NCBI GenBank assembly: GCA_011009095.1
Contig: VTPC01091231.1
Location: 68,956 to 132,955, forward strand
From: Ignelater luminosus
Taxonomy: Eukaryota > Arthropoda > Insecta > Coleoptera > Elateridae
Length of the DNA stretch: 64,000 nucleotides
Reading direction: 5' to 3'
How positions within the stretch are numbered: the stretch's first letter is position 1; each line of letters starts with the position of its first letter. A program made the translations under genes and the position numbers. Below, in pieces: positions 11,041 to 22,930 of this stretch. The notes beneath the pieces were generated by a model that was not told the origin of the DNA, searched no databases, and worked only from the letters and a program-made list of their open reading frames with translations.

Positions 11041-12254
11041 TCAATTACATAAGGTTTTGGACTTGTTGTAGGTGTTGTTATGGAAAAGGATTCTGGAATA
11101 GAAAGGTAGGCAAATGTGATGGTTTGAGATGATCAGCATGCATTTAAAGTAAGTAACCTTACTTATTACTTTACAAATCTTCATTTCTTTCCACCGAGGA
11201 ACATCTCTTCCAACTAAATATGCCAAAACCCTGTTTTACAGCCTTTTCTTGTTGACTGATTCTAGCTCTTTTTTGTTTCCTTTGATATTAGATGGTTTTA
11301 ACAGATCTAACTTAGTTATTGGTTTCCTGCTTAACATTATTTCATCTGGACTAGTTTTAGAAATACTATGTGGTGTATTTTTAAGTGAAAATAAAAAATT
11401 ATCAATTTGATGTTGTAATGTGAGCACAGTTTTCTTTTGCGGGTTGTATAATTGCTTTTCTAAATTGGATTCAGAGAGAAGTTCTTCAGATAAACCAAAA
11501 TTAATAAATGTAATTTTTAACTTCTCAATAGCCTTTTTGGCATTTGTATCATTTGTCATTATATGTGAATCAACCACTTACAATAATTATCAACAATAAG
11601 CAAAAAATAATACTCATGTTTTTGTAAAAAACCTTCTGGAAGGTTTTAGTTGTTTTAGGCCATAGAGTAGCTGGTACAGAATCTGGTTTAGGGTGATGTA
11701 TTTGACAACTGTCATTCATATCCATTCACATGTTGTTCAATATCATCGTCAATTAAAGGCCACCAGACTTCACTTCTAACTAATAATCTCATTCGAACTA
11801 TGTCAATGTGTTGATTGTGCAACAGTTCTAACAACACGCCTTGTCTGAAATTATAAGAAGACATCCATTTTCTATTGATAATTTTAATCCAAAATCACCA
11901 ACATGATTTGGCCATCTTCTCCTTATTAGCTCTACAACTCTTCACAAGGTTTTATCATTCCTTAGTGCCTTCTCAATATCTAGCGTAGACGAATTAAAGG
12001 AATCTTGGTCATAAAAAAAATATAAATTCTACTGAATTAAATGATGTTTGTAATGGTAGACGAGATAACATATCTGTATGAGCAATGTCGCTAACTTTAC
12101 AATATTTAATACCATAGAAATACATTGACAACTCTCGCGCCCAACGTTCTATATGTGATGCGGCTAAATTAGGCTGATGGTCTGTAAGGAGTGTAAACAT
12201 GCGTCCAAATACAAAATTATTAGTCATTACGACTATTCTCATTTTAAATACCAT
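11041..12254 (-). pseudogene. Ty3/gypsy retrotransposon relic, RNase H and integrase part
   Basis: On the minus strand, 12254-12009 encodes the RNase H end (FGRMFTLLTDHQP, then AASHIERWARELS and HTDMLSRLPL). The usual segment between DHQP and AASHI is deleted. From about 11900 to 11740 comes an integrase zinc-binding region (WWPLIDDDIEQHVN). 11577-11236 matches the integrase core and its C-terminal side (TPHSISKTSPDEIMLSRK). 11226-11041 continues into the integrase tail. Frames change between blocks. No reverse transcriptase or protease is visible: that part was lost or replaced where the LINE tail sits at 12260-12910. Confidence 0.8.
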
Positions 12255-12259
12255 TTATT

Positions 12260-12910
12260 TGGCAGTTAATACCGACGCCAGTTCTGAGATACTGATCAGT
12301 GATGGTGTGGAGATTAGGCAAGTCAAAAAATTCAAGTACTTGGGGGCCTACATCAATAGAAACGGATTGGGTCAAACCGAGATAAAAGAACGAATCCAGC
12401 CAAGTCGTAGCGTTCTGAGATGTCTCAACTCACTCTGGTGAGACCACAATCCGTCCAATAAAAATAAGAAGCGAATAGGTCGCGTAACAGCAGAGTCGGT
12501 GCTGTGCTACGGTTTAGAAGTGTGGATGTTAAGTGCTGATCTAAGGACGCAGTTGAAATGGACTATTTAAGAAGAAGTGAGCGAATATCCAGATTAGAAG
12601 AGAAGACAAATGACAAAGTAAGAACGATCATGAATGCTGGAGAGACAATTGTAGAAATAATTGAGAAAAGGGGCCTGAAATGGTTTGGCCACGTGTTGCA
12701 AATGCCAGAACTATTGCCAAGAAAAATCTACCAGTGGAGACCACCTGGAAATCGAAAAAAGGTAAACCGCGATGATCTTGAGACGTTGACATAAAACGAA
12801 GCATAGAAAAACGCAATCTAGAGGAGTACCTAGTCCTGGATCCGGAGGTTTGGCGGAGGATGATGGGGACGCGACGGTAGTCTGCTTGCAATTTGTACAC
12901 TTATATTTAT
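12260..12910 (+). pseudogene. LINE reverse-transcriptase C-terminal tail inside the gypsy relic
   Basis: The plus-strand reading starts KKFKYLGAYINRNG, followed by the SVLCYGLEVW block near 12498-12530 and GLKWFGHVLQMP near 12672-12710. This is the usual order at the end of the polymerase of RTE-like non-LTR elements. The tail ends in a short AT-rich 3' region near 12905. It lacks the endonuclease and palm domains, as 5'-truncated LINE copies do. It runs opposite to the gypsy relic and separates its gag and RNase H parts, so it probably inserted after the gypsy element. Confidence 0.8.
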
Positions 12911-12929
12911 TGTAATTGTATTAATTGTT

Positions 12930-13720
12930 ACCCGAAGCATCTGTAGTATTAACTAATTCTACTTTATCACAAAGGATTACACTGACATTTATCTCTTCGT
13001 TTGAGGACTGACTAATCACTGCTTATTTCTACCCTGACGACATTCTTGTTACGACATCGTACGCCCCTTTTGCTTGCAGATGAAACACTCCCAGTTTCAA
13101 GCTAGACATTTCTCCGGATCATGACTTCTTCCACATCAGAAACGTTGTACATACCTATTGACTGCGACCACTGGACTGAAAACTACCTACTACTTGGGTC
13201 CTTTGACTGACTCGACCCCGAACCAGAACACAGATTGTTTCACAAGTTGATACTTTTCAATTTTCATTTTTAAACTTTTATTAACTTTGTGGATACTACT
13301 GCTCCGTTTGTAGCAATCGAGCTGGTTTTTCTGCAGCTTTCAAATTCCGAGTTTGTATAAGGCATTCTCAAACGTAATTTTGTCATCTTCGTTCAAGAAT
13401 CATCTTTGCATGTTTTCACTTTTGATTCCGTGGACTAGCTTGTCCCTCGAGGCTTGATCTAAGTAATTGTGGAAGTCGCATGTTTTAGCAAGAATTTTAA
13501 GGCTGCAATACATTCATTCACAGTTTCATGTTCTTGTTTATTTTTGTTTCCCATTCTCTCTAAACGCCCAAACTACGATGGTTTTTTTTCCTTTAACTCT
13601 TTATCTACCAGTCGTACCGCAGAGTACTGCAAATTACATCCCTCGTTAAATACCAGACCTCTTTTTTTTCAACAAACTATAATCTTTTCTTTTTGTAACA
13701 TGCTCTTTTATTACAAGTGA
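12930..13720 (-). pseudogene. Ty3/gypsy gag relic with zinc-knuckle remnants
   Basis: On the minus strand, 13530-13390 reads ETVNECIAALKILAKTCDF then YLDQASRDKLVHGI, the conserved pre-capsid block of gypsy Gag. Farther on, 13150-13030 reads CGRSHDPEKC and CFICKQKGRTMS, remnants of zinc knuckles in which the expected His is Arg and a stop intervenes. This is the 5' part of the same relic as 11041-12254, split from it by the LINE tail. Confidence 0.75.
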
Positions 13721-13911
13721 ATTTAGTTTTATGTTATTTTGCTCACATTATCAATTTTTAGATTTTCTGAACGTGGTATCAAAAGGTACCGTTGGTAGAA
13801 TCGGAAACATTCTAGAATTTTAACCTCAAACTTTAATATTTGCTGTACATGTATAATAAATAATTTTCCAAAAGTAAATATTAAGTATATTGTAAAATAT
13901 TTACAATAATT

Positions 13912-15401
13912 TATGCATGTACTTCATGGTACTCAGCAAAGCAATTTATTCTTTTGTTTACGCATAAGGAAACTCCATACATACTTCTACGGAATGAGGT
14001 ATTGATTGGATTTGTTTAGCACTGCACATTTCACGTCTTCCACGACGTTGTTCAAACCGAACCCAATGAATTCCGGAATTACCTAATATAATTAATACTT
14101 TTAGCAACACTGCAGTTGTATTGTTGTTTTTTAGACGCAGGCTGTTAATTTATCGATGAGCTTTTCCTGCCCTTTTTTTTAGACATTTTTATGAATCATA
14201 AAGCTACCTCCCTTCGAAACTCTAATAAGCTTTTACATTCATCCATTTGGAGTTGTTTTCGAACAACATATTCTTTGACAAAGGCGATCTCTAAAAAACT
14301 CCAGAAAAAACGATTCCATTCCTTCTTTGTCTTGCGATCAATGCGCAAGTACTTTTATAGTTGTCCCATCCGTGTTCTTTCTGTCTATTTCAGCGATCTC
14401 GTTTCCGTGAAAATTAGAAGATAATGTCAGGATTTTATTATCCTTCCATTTGAGGTGTGGTATTTCTGTGTTTAATATTCAATCATCAAAATCAGTTCTT
14501 TTTAATTTTTTGTCCTTTGCTAACTATCTTAGTGTTCCAATTCTGTTAGTTCTAAGGCTACCACATGCTAAAGGATTTTCTAGCTTTAACTTTTTCAATA
14601 ATTTTATAGAATTAAAAAAATTATCAAAATAAATCCTTTGCCTAACTCTTCTTCCATTAAAAATAATACAATTTTTTCACCTAATTTACACTATTCATAT
14701 TTTACATTTAATTGAGCAGTTTTGTCTTGGTGCACATCAAATTTCTTAACAAATCCATGCTGGTTGGCTAAAACCATGGTTTACAACCTTTTTTTCATTT
14801 GCTTCATGGGATTATATTGCTTTATATCGTATCATGGATTCATCGATATTCAGTTCTCTTGTGCCAAAATATAAAATTGAAAATTGATTTCAAATTTCCA
14901 TTAATGACCTAATTTTGTATAGTTTGTCTTTGTTGTTTGTCTCTAATAAGCTATTTCTTGTTATGGTATCTGCAATCAAAGGTACTTGTAAATCTTTAGG
15001 TGTGGCTCAGTAGTGACTAAGGGCCTAAGGATACGCAACAGGTGGTAGCCCATAAAAAACTTAATACGTATAAATACTATCTATGAGCTCTTTCTCAGAC
15101 AATTGTAAATTTCTGCCCTTTTTGTGTGGCGTATACTGTATAAGTTACTTTGGAATTTTATCTGTTCTATGTTCCTTCCTAAGAGTTTTAGAACAATATC
15201 GCTGGCATTGTCACAAGAAACAAATTCATCGATATTTATTCCTTTTGAATGCTTGTATTCAGGTATATTTATTACTTTATCTTTTGCAACCCATTTACGC
15301 TTTGGTTCTGAATCTGAAATATTAGAAAAGTTCTCGTTTTTGTTTTGTGTTACCTCAACCTTTTTCAAATTGTCGATTTTTCTACGTATAATCAAATACA
15401 A
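13912..15401 (-). pseudogene. piggyBac transposase relic, near full span
   Basis: The minus-strand ORF 15401-15081 gives the N-terminal part (GINIDEFVSCDNASDIVLKL). Downstream, near 14915-14830, comes DKLYKIRSLMEI and LNIDESMIRYKA, which holds the IDES(M) block with the conserved Asp. Near 14615-14560 is YDNFFNSIKLLKKLKAR. Near 14450-14350 is PHLKWKDNKILTLSSNFH. The Cys-containing C-terminus (CVNKRINCFAEYHEVHA) ends near 13915. Many stops and frameshifts make it inactive. No TTAA-flanked ends were found. Confidence 0.85.
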
Positions 15402-15587
15402 TAATCGCTAGCAATAAGTGCTTCTATGACCAAAATTATGTAGAGGGCCTAAAAGTACTGCTGGTAGTCAAGGAGCTATTTTTTTATTGGTTCTGAGAGA
15501 CAAAGAGTTAATGATTTTTACTGCCATTTAATCTACATCAATGTTTCATATTTTTCCTTCCTATAGTAGTACTTGCCTTTGTTATAA

Positions 15588-16344
15588 CTAGGGCTAGGAT
15601 TTCTAAGCATTTGCATGTTTTTCTTGCATGTATGAAATATGCAAACTTGAAAGTCTATGTAAATGCATATTTTAGCCATTTTTATAAATGCATGAATGTT
15701 TTTGAAAATTTTGATTTTTAGGCATAGATATGTTATACCTTTTTGGTGCTTTCCGTTTTAAAATTCATAATTCTTTTTCCTTTTAAAATGCAGTTCAATA
15801 AATACTACAATGTGCTTAAAGGGTTAAGTCGGGCAGCTTATTTTTACAGTAATAAGGCATCTCATTAAGCTACTTTGAGGCGACAAGATTATTTTCAGGT
15901 ATTTGCTCTTTATATGACAATTCTAAGTTGGTTTTTACTTTTAAGATGATTTATTATCGTTTTATGACTGCTTTAAACAAATAAAGATGTTTCTTTTAAA
16001 ATTGTGGTTTTAATACCTTTTATGGGAATTTGCAATGTAATTAGTTTTTTATAGAAATAAATATTTAGCTTCTGCACATGTGAGCATCCTTTTAAAAGGT
16101 ACCCCCTGTACTGGGCACAAAGTGAAGGGGAACAATCATTAGGAACAGGCCTGCTTGGAAAAAACCAAATACTACTTGCAACTGTTAATTTTATCTTAAA
16201 ATATAGAGGTGTAAACATGGTCAAAGAAAAACAATCCATTGCAGTTACCCTTCGAAGTTATATAACCGAATTCAGAGAATTTTACAGTGCATAGTTGCAT
16301 GCATATATTAGCATATATTAAGAGCATATAAATCCGAGCCATAG
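15588..16344. mobile_element. hAT-like non-autonomous element
   Basis: The ends are imperfect inverted repeats: CTAGGGCTAGGATTT on the left, and CTATGGCTCGGATTT read inward from the right (13 of 15 match). Subterminal repeats of TGCAT and GCATAT follow on both sides, as in many hAT MITEs. No clear 8-bp target duplication remains. The minus-strand ORF at 15973-16239 resembles nothing I recognise and is probably chance. Confidence 0.55.
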
Positions 16345-16930
16345 TATCACTTTGTGACCAAAGAATTTATTCTGCTATGCTTCGTTGTTCATTTTGTATT
16401 CTACTGCTCAATTGATCTTTAGCATTAATGATGTTTTCAACTGATTTATAGTTATCAACTTGTTCCATATGCCCGTTTCCAAGTTGGAAACAAGGAATGA
16501 GTATTTACAAACTTAGCAAAACTTTCTTTGCTTAAAAGGTCTTTACTTTTATTTTATTATAGATATAATAAATTCCAAAAGTGTCATCTGGGATAAAACG
16601 AACGGGGACATCTGGAAAGTATCGAGAGATCGAGGACTTCAAAAATATAAAGGAATCTCTAAAATGTTTACGGCTTCTTTCTGTGCCTTTACAAGAAGTT
16701 CTGAAATTATTTTACAGTAAGATTAGGATCTTTTACTGCAATCATAGAAAGTTCTCGTTTTTATAGATGTGATATTTCTGGCAATGTGTTTTTCATCCCG
16801 ACGACAGGCGCTTTTACCGTTAGTTTAAGGTTTGTATATTCATAAAAGTAACAAAAAATAATAACCTTACCGATCGTTAGCACAGTATAATAATGAGTTT
16901 CGTAAAAAAAGCTTAGTAATAAATACCCTA
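16345..16930. other. Spacer with possible LINE debris
   Basis: AT-rich DNA. The left part holds nothing recognisable. The right part (16761-16930) continues the open minus-strand frame of the LINE relic at 16930-17170, but its residues do not match conserved reverse-transcriptase motifs. Confidence 0.35.
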
Positions 16931-17170
16931 ATGATTTAAGGTAAATTGAATAAAATAAGTCTAATGTTTGCATTATTTTTAAAAACAATTTGAATTTTTT
17001 TCCGTGGTTTTGTGTCGCTAATACTTCAGACCATATTCTAAAGTTCTTCTTAGAATTCGTCAAGAGTAACACGTCATGTGCAAATGCACAGACAACTCTT
17101 CTATACTCAACCAGAAACTTTTTAATATTGGTCTAGCATTCTTGAATATCATCAACATTATGAACAAATA
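16930..17170 (-). pseudogene. LINE reverse-transcriptase palm fragment, active site mutated
   Basis: The minus-strand reading near 17105-17045 is VVCAFAHDVLLLTNSKKN. The conserved catalytic box of non-LTR reverse transcriptases is F/Y-A-D-D, and here its first Asp codon (17076-17078) is His. The words that follow (FRIWSEVLA, near 17040) fit the helix after the palm. The piece is short and probably belongs with the linker fragment at 17200-17620, which lies upstream on the same strand. Confidence 0.65.
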
Positions 17171-17199
17171 CATAGTAATGGACTGATAATACTGCCTTA

Positions 17200-17620
17200 G
17201 GTACCTCTTTCTGTTATTTCGAATTAGTTCTGTTAGTATTTCTTTATCTTTTGCTTTTAACTTGGTGCAATCTTTATTTACTCTGGTTTATTTTTAACAG
17301 TTTTTGTTTCTGATTTTCTTTGCTATTTGTTCTCAGTTGATTTTCAAATTCTTCTGATGATTTTTGTTTGTTTTCTATCATTATTTTCTTTACGTCATTC
17401 TTTTGGTGTTTATAAGCTTGACATGTAGCTTGATTGTTCTTATTCTGTTTTTCATAGTTTCTTTTTTGTTTTGTGGCTTTCTTGACTTCCTAGTTCCACC
17501 ATGCTCTATTCTTACTTGCCTGGTTTTTTCTTTCGGTAATTGTCACTTATTTCCTTATTGTTTTGTATTTTATTTTCCTTATTCCTGTCATATTTTAAAT
17601 CCGTTTTTTTAAGGCGTGTC
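17200..17620 (-). pseudogene. LINE endonuclease/RT linker fragment
   Basis: On the minus strand, 17530-17340 reads NRAWWN, then EVKKATKQKRNYEK and further Lys-rich sequence. This matches the conserved WW(N/T)-E-V linker between the endonuclease and reverse transcriptase of RTE/Jockey-type LINEs. It lies 5' of the RT fragment at 16930-17170 in the same orientation, as in one decayed element. Confidence 0.6.
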
Positions 17621-18099
17621 TATTTGCGTTTTCTTCTTTCCCGTTTTCTTTCAATCCTCTTTTCCTTGTATACCACTTTTACACTTTTTTGTCTATGAAG
17701 ACTTTTGGTATTCTATTTTTGTTAATTTTTCATTATTTTTCCATCCCTTTGCTGTCATTCTAATTTAGTAGTGGTAGTGATGGAACATTTCATGGCTGTC
17801 AAACGACTTTTGGAGATGGGATCTCCAATACAATGAGTCTAAGATTTAGGTGACCAACAGCTCAAATTTCTCATTCTTTCGCTTCTTCAATGAAAATTCC
17901 ATTTTGACTTTTCAAATCAATTTAGAAAGACGCAGAATTCTTAAGAGCATGTTGATCAATCCCATGTTATATCATGAGTTACCCTTAAGGCGCACATTTT
18001 TTTTGGCCCCACTAGACAATATATACATATTTAATCAAAACCTTGCCTAGCCTGCAAACACGTACAAATCTAGTCTACCTTTTCTTGTTTTTTGCCTTT

Positions 18100-18480
18100 T
18101 TTTCTTGCTGTTGTCTACGCTGTCTCTTTATTTTTGCGTTTTCTTTCCTTTTATTTTTGCTTGTCACATTTTTTTTGTAAGTCTACTGTCGGTCACTTTG
18201 ATTAGATGTCCAAGCCATTTTAATTGTCGCTTTTCAAATACTTTATGAATGGATTCTACCTCCAGTTCTTCTTTTACTGCACCGTTTCTAATCCTATTCT
18301 TTCTAGCAATATCATCGACTCTTCTGATACATTTCATGTCGATTGTTTCAAGTTTGCTTTTCATTGATTTTGATAATACCGAATTCTCGCTTCCATACAC
18401 CGTCATTTTCGTTTTTCTGCTTTATCTCTTTCTTTTCTATAAACGTTATATTTGGACTGCATTACTTATTCTCTAGTCTA
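18100..18480 (-). pseudogene. LINE reverse-transcriptase C-terminal fragment
   Basis: The minus-strand ORF reads VYGSENSVLSKSMKSKLE, then MKCIRRVDDIARKNRIRN and EKRQLKWLGHLIKV. This is the same domain as in the LINE tails at 12260-12910 and 55801-56375, but a different copy. It lies upstream of the fragments at 16930-17620 on the minus strand, so it must be the end of a separate element. Confidence 0.75.
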
Positions 18481-18912
18481 TTATGATTCCCAAAACCAAA
18501 ATAACCCTATCATGTTTACATCATTAGAATCGTGACAACAACAGCTATCCAAAACAATTTTTAATTATTTTTCCGCCTGATTAAAAAAATGAGGTTGATG
18601 ATGGTTACTCGAAACCGAAACGTTGTACAGGAATTTTGTTAGCGTATTTTAATAGAGAACAAAAAGTGCAATAGAAAAGTGGTTTTAGTTTTCCGATATC
18701 TCTTCAAATAAAGGAAAGAAAAAATAATAACGAAAATCAAGAAATCTACTTTTTTTTAAATATCTCTGAAACTATCCAAGATATCTAGAGTTTGCAAACG
18801 CCCACAAAAAGGTCCTATAACTAACCAACTTTCATTCCATTTAACCGATCCTGTATCTCTTACCGTTTCCAAGATCCCCATGCTGTGCATCCTTATCTTG
18901 GACACACTGTAT
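18481..18912. mobile_element. Possible mariner-type MITE end
   Basis: Read inward from 18912, the sequence begins TACAGTGTGTCCAAGATAAG. The insect mariner-type terminus usually begins TACAGGGTGTCC. The left end is not found. The stretch at 18594-18630 (TTGATGATGGTTACTCGAAA) is a phrase often seen at LINE 3' ends, so this may be a LINE tail with a MITE end next to it. Confidence 0.4.
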
Positions 18913-21900
18913 AAGACTTTTTTGAAAAAATAAAAGCGTTAAGTTGAATATTTAGATATTAAAAAAGATTTAAGATAATTCGATTAAAGTAACCAGAGCG
19001 CTTAGCAACAGAATTAAAGCATTCACACAAGCCCAACATAATTAGAACAAAGAAACTGAAACAGCAAATATCCTAGATGTCTATCTAACTAAAACATGAT
19101 ATCGTGGGTTGATATACAGGCCGGTCGCGTGGCAGCGTTCATTAAACCCGTGTTTATCTAGAATTTCGACAATGGCTTTAAAAGATGTTCCACCCCTCGG
19201 ATTAGCGGATTACGGCAGTTAATGAAACGCAGCGGCGGTCGTGACGCCCGCCCTTTCATGGGAACGGCGTCTGAACCATTCATCTCGATGTCATATCACT
19301 CTTTAACGTATCAGTCAATTTATGTATTAAGTATGGAAAAAGGGTGAAAAATTATATCTTTTTTTTAACTGTACTGTTACATAACAGTAATTTAACAATT
19401 TGATTAGTAAGTTCAATGCCGATAATGTTTAAAATATTAATTGATCGAATTTAAGGTCAAGATTAGAACAGATTTATTTTTATTGGTTCCCAATTTAATC
19501 TTGTTTTGGTAAATTTATTAAAAGAGCGTGTAAGTTATCAGATGTAACATTTCCGCTAACAAGAAAAAATTAATAAACAAATAATATGAAAGAGCAGGAA
19601 GCTATTTAATTATCCAAATTGAACATATTGGTGCAGCGATAGAGTCCTATAGCGGTAGATTACGTAAATTGCATACTATCTAGTACTAGTGGGTTTGCAA
19701 CTTTATTAATGAGCACGAACAACGCTTCATTTATTTCTTGGCACTAACCTAATTAACCTTTACAAATTAAAGGTTCTGCTTGAATAACAATCCGTTTTTC
19801 CTTTTTAGCTTTTTATAGGTTGCATTATATGATTAAGTCATGATAGCTATCAGTGTGATTACTTATATCCCGAGTAGTTAAAAGAGATCGAAAAAGAATC
19901 TTTTGTTGTTTTATTCTTGCGGCATTTAATAAGAAATTAAACAGAATTCTCAACAACTTATTATTCACATACTTTCATGTCCGGCATGGCAATCTTCATT
20001 AAGGTTAATAGATTCATTGTAACGAATTAATTATTTCTCATTAGAATATTAAAGAATTGAGATATTCCAAGGCACTGTACTGCAAATTGTTATTAAATAA
20101 AAAAAGGTAATAATCTTCGGGATATCAAGTGACATGATTGCAACGTATGCAATTGCATAAGATACGTCAATACATTACTATCTTGTTTGTTTGTTGACAA
20201 CCGCTAAGGATATCATTCGATAACAAAAAATATTTGTGTTTGAAAATACAATCTTATTTATATTTTCCAAAAATAATTTATAACAAACGCAAAAAATATC
20301 TTAAGATAATTTTAGAACTTTCCCTACCTTTCCAATAGCTATCAAATAGTTTGGTATGGTTTGTCGTTCGCAATTTCAGACTTCAGATGCGTGACTTTGT
20401 GACTTACTAAGCCTGTACAAGGTGTGGGACGTTAGCTTTACGAAGAAAAATTTCCTGAAGGGCAAATTCATTAAATGTTCATCAGAGACTTAGTGAAAAA
20501 GAGGGAAAAATAGCTCACCAAAAATTGAATCTCATAAAATATTCTGAAACAACTGCATTTTTTTTCGAACCTTCAACACACCCCGTATCTCCACAGCTAC
20601 CAGCTTGAATAGGTAAGCTTAGCTAAAGATAAAGATCAAAATTCTCTTTCAAAGAAGAAAGAGAGCAAAGTCGACTTGCTTATTTACACGCAGCTTAAAG
20701 TCTCAAAAATGTTCGAACTGAATGGTCGGGTATAGAAAAGAGGATTCGAGTGGTGACAATAATTCCTTATAAGGAAGAACGATTAGCAATATAAATAATC
20801 GAAGCATCATTTCAAGAATCACAGTCTCACAAACAACCTGGAACGATGTATAACAACAGAACTTATGGCTGGTTTCCATTTAGTTACCAGGGTGGAACTG
20901 TTGACATGATTTTGCATTGTAAATAATATGGTTTGTAAGTTCTAGGTATAAAGATTTAGAAAAAAAACCAAAATCTGCCAAACCAAAAATTATCTCGAGC
21001 AATGCAGAGCCCCAGTACAAACTAATCATGTGCAAGTAAAACTTGCATGTGCTATTTTGACCTGGCGTGTTCTAGTAACGCATGCTTAACATCTTATAAA
21101 GCAGGGGTGGGAAAGACTTTGTCTCTGGAAGCCAAGTTGGCCCACCAACGCTACAAACAAAACGCCGATTCGATGTTACGCTGCCAGAATCTTTTTTTCT
21201 CTAGTAATATAGAAATGCAAGATTAAACAACCACAAAATTTGAATCTCTTTCACTTTCCCTAAGAAGTCTTCGACCTAGTGTGGGATTCTTCTCCTTCTT
21301 TTTCTGCGTCTATAGTGCACGCCTGGTATTCTTAAAAGAATGACGTGAACAGAAACGTAGAGAACAACACAAAGATAGGAATTCCCTCCTGGTTACCAAT
21401 TTGGAGTACATACTTTGAAGATTCTTCCTTTATATACCGTTAATTATCCTGTCTCTAAACAAAATCAACATCTGACAGATCCCCTACACTTCGTATACTA
21501 CATATCCATCTGCAAATTTAGCGACCGACAACCTCAAATTATAAAAGAACATCGAAAACTCGTCTGAGCCCAGGGCTCAAAATACGGCAACAGCAATCGA
21601 CTGACGACGACGTCAAGAGTTTACTAGGTTCAACGGTTCTGCTTCAGCTATTAAGACATCGTCTGAAACGCGACGTTCTGCTACTAAGGTCAATTAACGA
21701 TCCAAATTCTGCCCGTTAAAAAATCTCAACTAGCCGGCATGCGATCGCTAGAACTATTGTCTGCGAATCTCGAACCTCCTGCATAATTTGACGCGCCACC
21801 TTCATAGAAGTAACTCGCTTGAATCTGCCACTTCGTCGGTTAGCCTTCCCAAACCTAAATAAACCTTTTCAAAATTCTCATCAAGATATATGTAGATGAA

Positions 21901-22370
21901 TAGATATATGTTGCGCGTTTATAATATCCGTTTCTTGATAAATCAACGAAGACTTAAACCCCCAGAATATGTGAAACTAGTAAAGTAAGTCTCAGGATTC
22001 GTCATAATAGGAACCTCTGTAGGACAAGATCTTGCAAATCTATGGTTTGCTTCAAGTCAAATTGGACATCTGAACTGAATGCTTACGATTCTTTGACCAG
22101 CTCGTTTATTAAATAATGCAGGTTATTTGGGCATTTTTGCAGATTATCGTATTCTTTGCGTCATATGGTTACCAGTTTTCAATTATTTATTATCAACCGA
22201 AGACAAACAAATTAATACAAAACGTTATTAAACACGTGATGTTGCAAAATCTTGAAATTATGGAACATGTGGGAAGAGTAAAGAATCAACGTTAAGTGAA
22301 AGGTTGCCATAACCAAGTGCCAAGATTCTTAGATTTATTCCCATTGTCCGAAAGTTTCTTCTAGATTCCA
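18913..22370. other. Mostly unassigned AT-rich interval
   Basis: No gene is supported and there is no ORF of 60 codons or more. A GC-rich patch at 19115-19290 is listed separately. CAGGGGTGGGAAAGACTTTG at 21104-21123 resembles a hAT terminus, but no partner was found. ATACGGGGTGTGTTG, read inward near 20590, resembles a mariner-type end. Confidence 0.4.
19115..19290. other. GC-rich patch of unknown nature
   Basis: About 175 bp with far more C and G than the surrounding kilobases, including GCGGCGGTCGTGACGCCCGC. It has no open frame of note and no recognised repeat ends. It could be a conserved regulatory element, an exon of an unseen gene, or old repeat DNA. I cannot decide from sequence alone. 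Confidence 0.4.
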
Positions 22371-22374
22371 GGCT

Positions 22375-22930
22375 TTGTTCCATATCTGCCATTTACACTA
22401 TATGAAGCGTATTTGTGGCAGGTGACCGCTACGCTGTTTGGGCGGATCATTTAATCTTTGATAGTTGTAGAGTATCTTCAGCATTTTACATCTTACGAAG
22501 AAAACTGTCCTATGATCATGATACATAAAGTCCAACCGACCCGACAGGGCCAATCAGCACGTAAAGCTTGACCTATTTAAAAAACCTAAACAGCCGGAGT
22601 AGTTTAAACGCCCCAAATAGCTTGGTTGATTCAAAAGGACCGAAATTGTCCTGTATTTGCCATTTACAATGTATGAGACGTATTTGCAGATGACATCATC
22701 GCTACACTATCTAAATCGATCATTTAATTTTTGATAGTTGTAGTATTTTTAGCAGTCATGATACATAAAGCCCAACCGACCCGACATGGACAGAGCCAAT
22801 TAGAGCGTAAAACTCGAACAATTCAAAAACCTTAAACAGCCACGGCAGTTTAAACGCTTTAGAAAGCTTGGTTGGTTCAAAACGGCCGAAGTTCGCCCTG
22901 TTTGACAAGCCTAATCTAGCCTTGTGCAGA
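22375..22930. repeat. Tandem duplication carrying the GC-rich MITE words
   Basis: Two diverged copies in tandem. CATGATACATAAAG begins at 22517 and again at 22757 (period 240), each time followed by CCAACCGACCCGACA-like words. GCCATTTACA near 22386 repeats near 22658. The CCGACCCGACA words link it to the GC-rich family at 3006-4365 and 30490-31037. Confidence 0.65.

Noticed and set aside
12628-12900. 90-codon minus-strand ORF
   Set aside because: It is antisense to the LINE tail, whose plus-strand motifs are clear.
21104-21123. Start of a full hAT element (CAGGGGTGGG)
   Set aside because: No inverted partner end or transposase was found downstream, so an element cannot be delimited.
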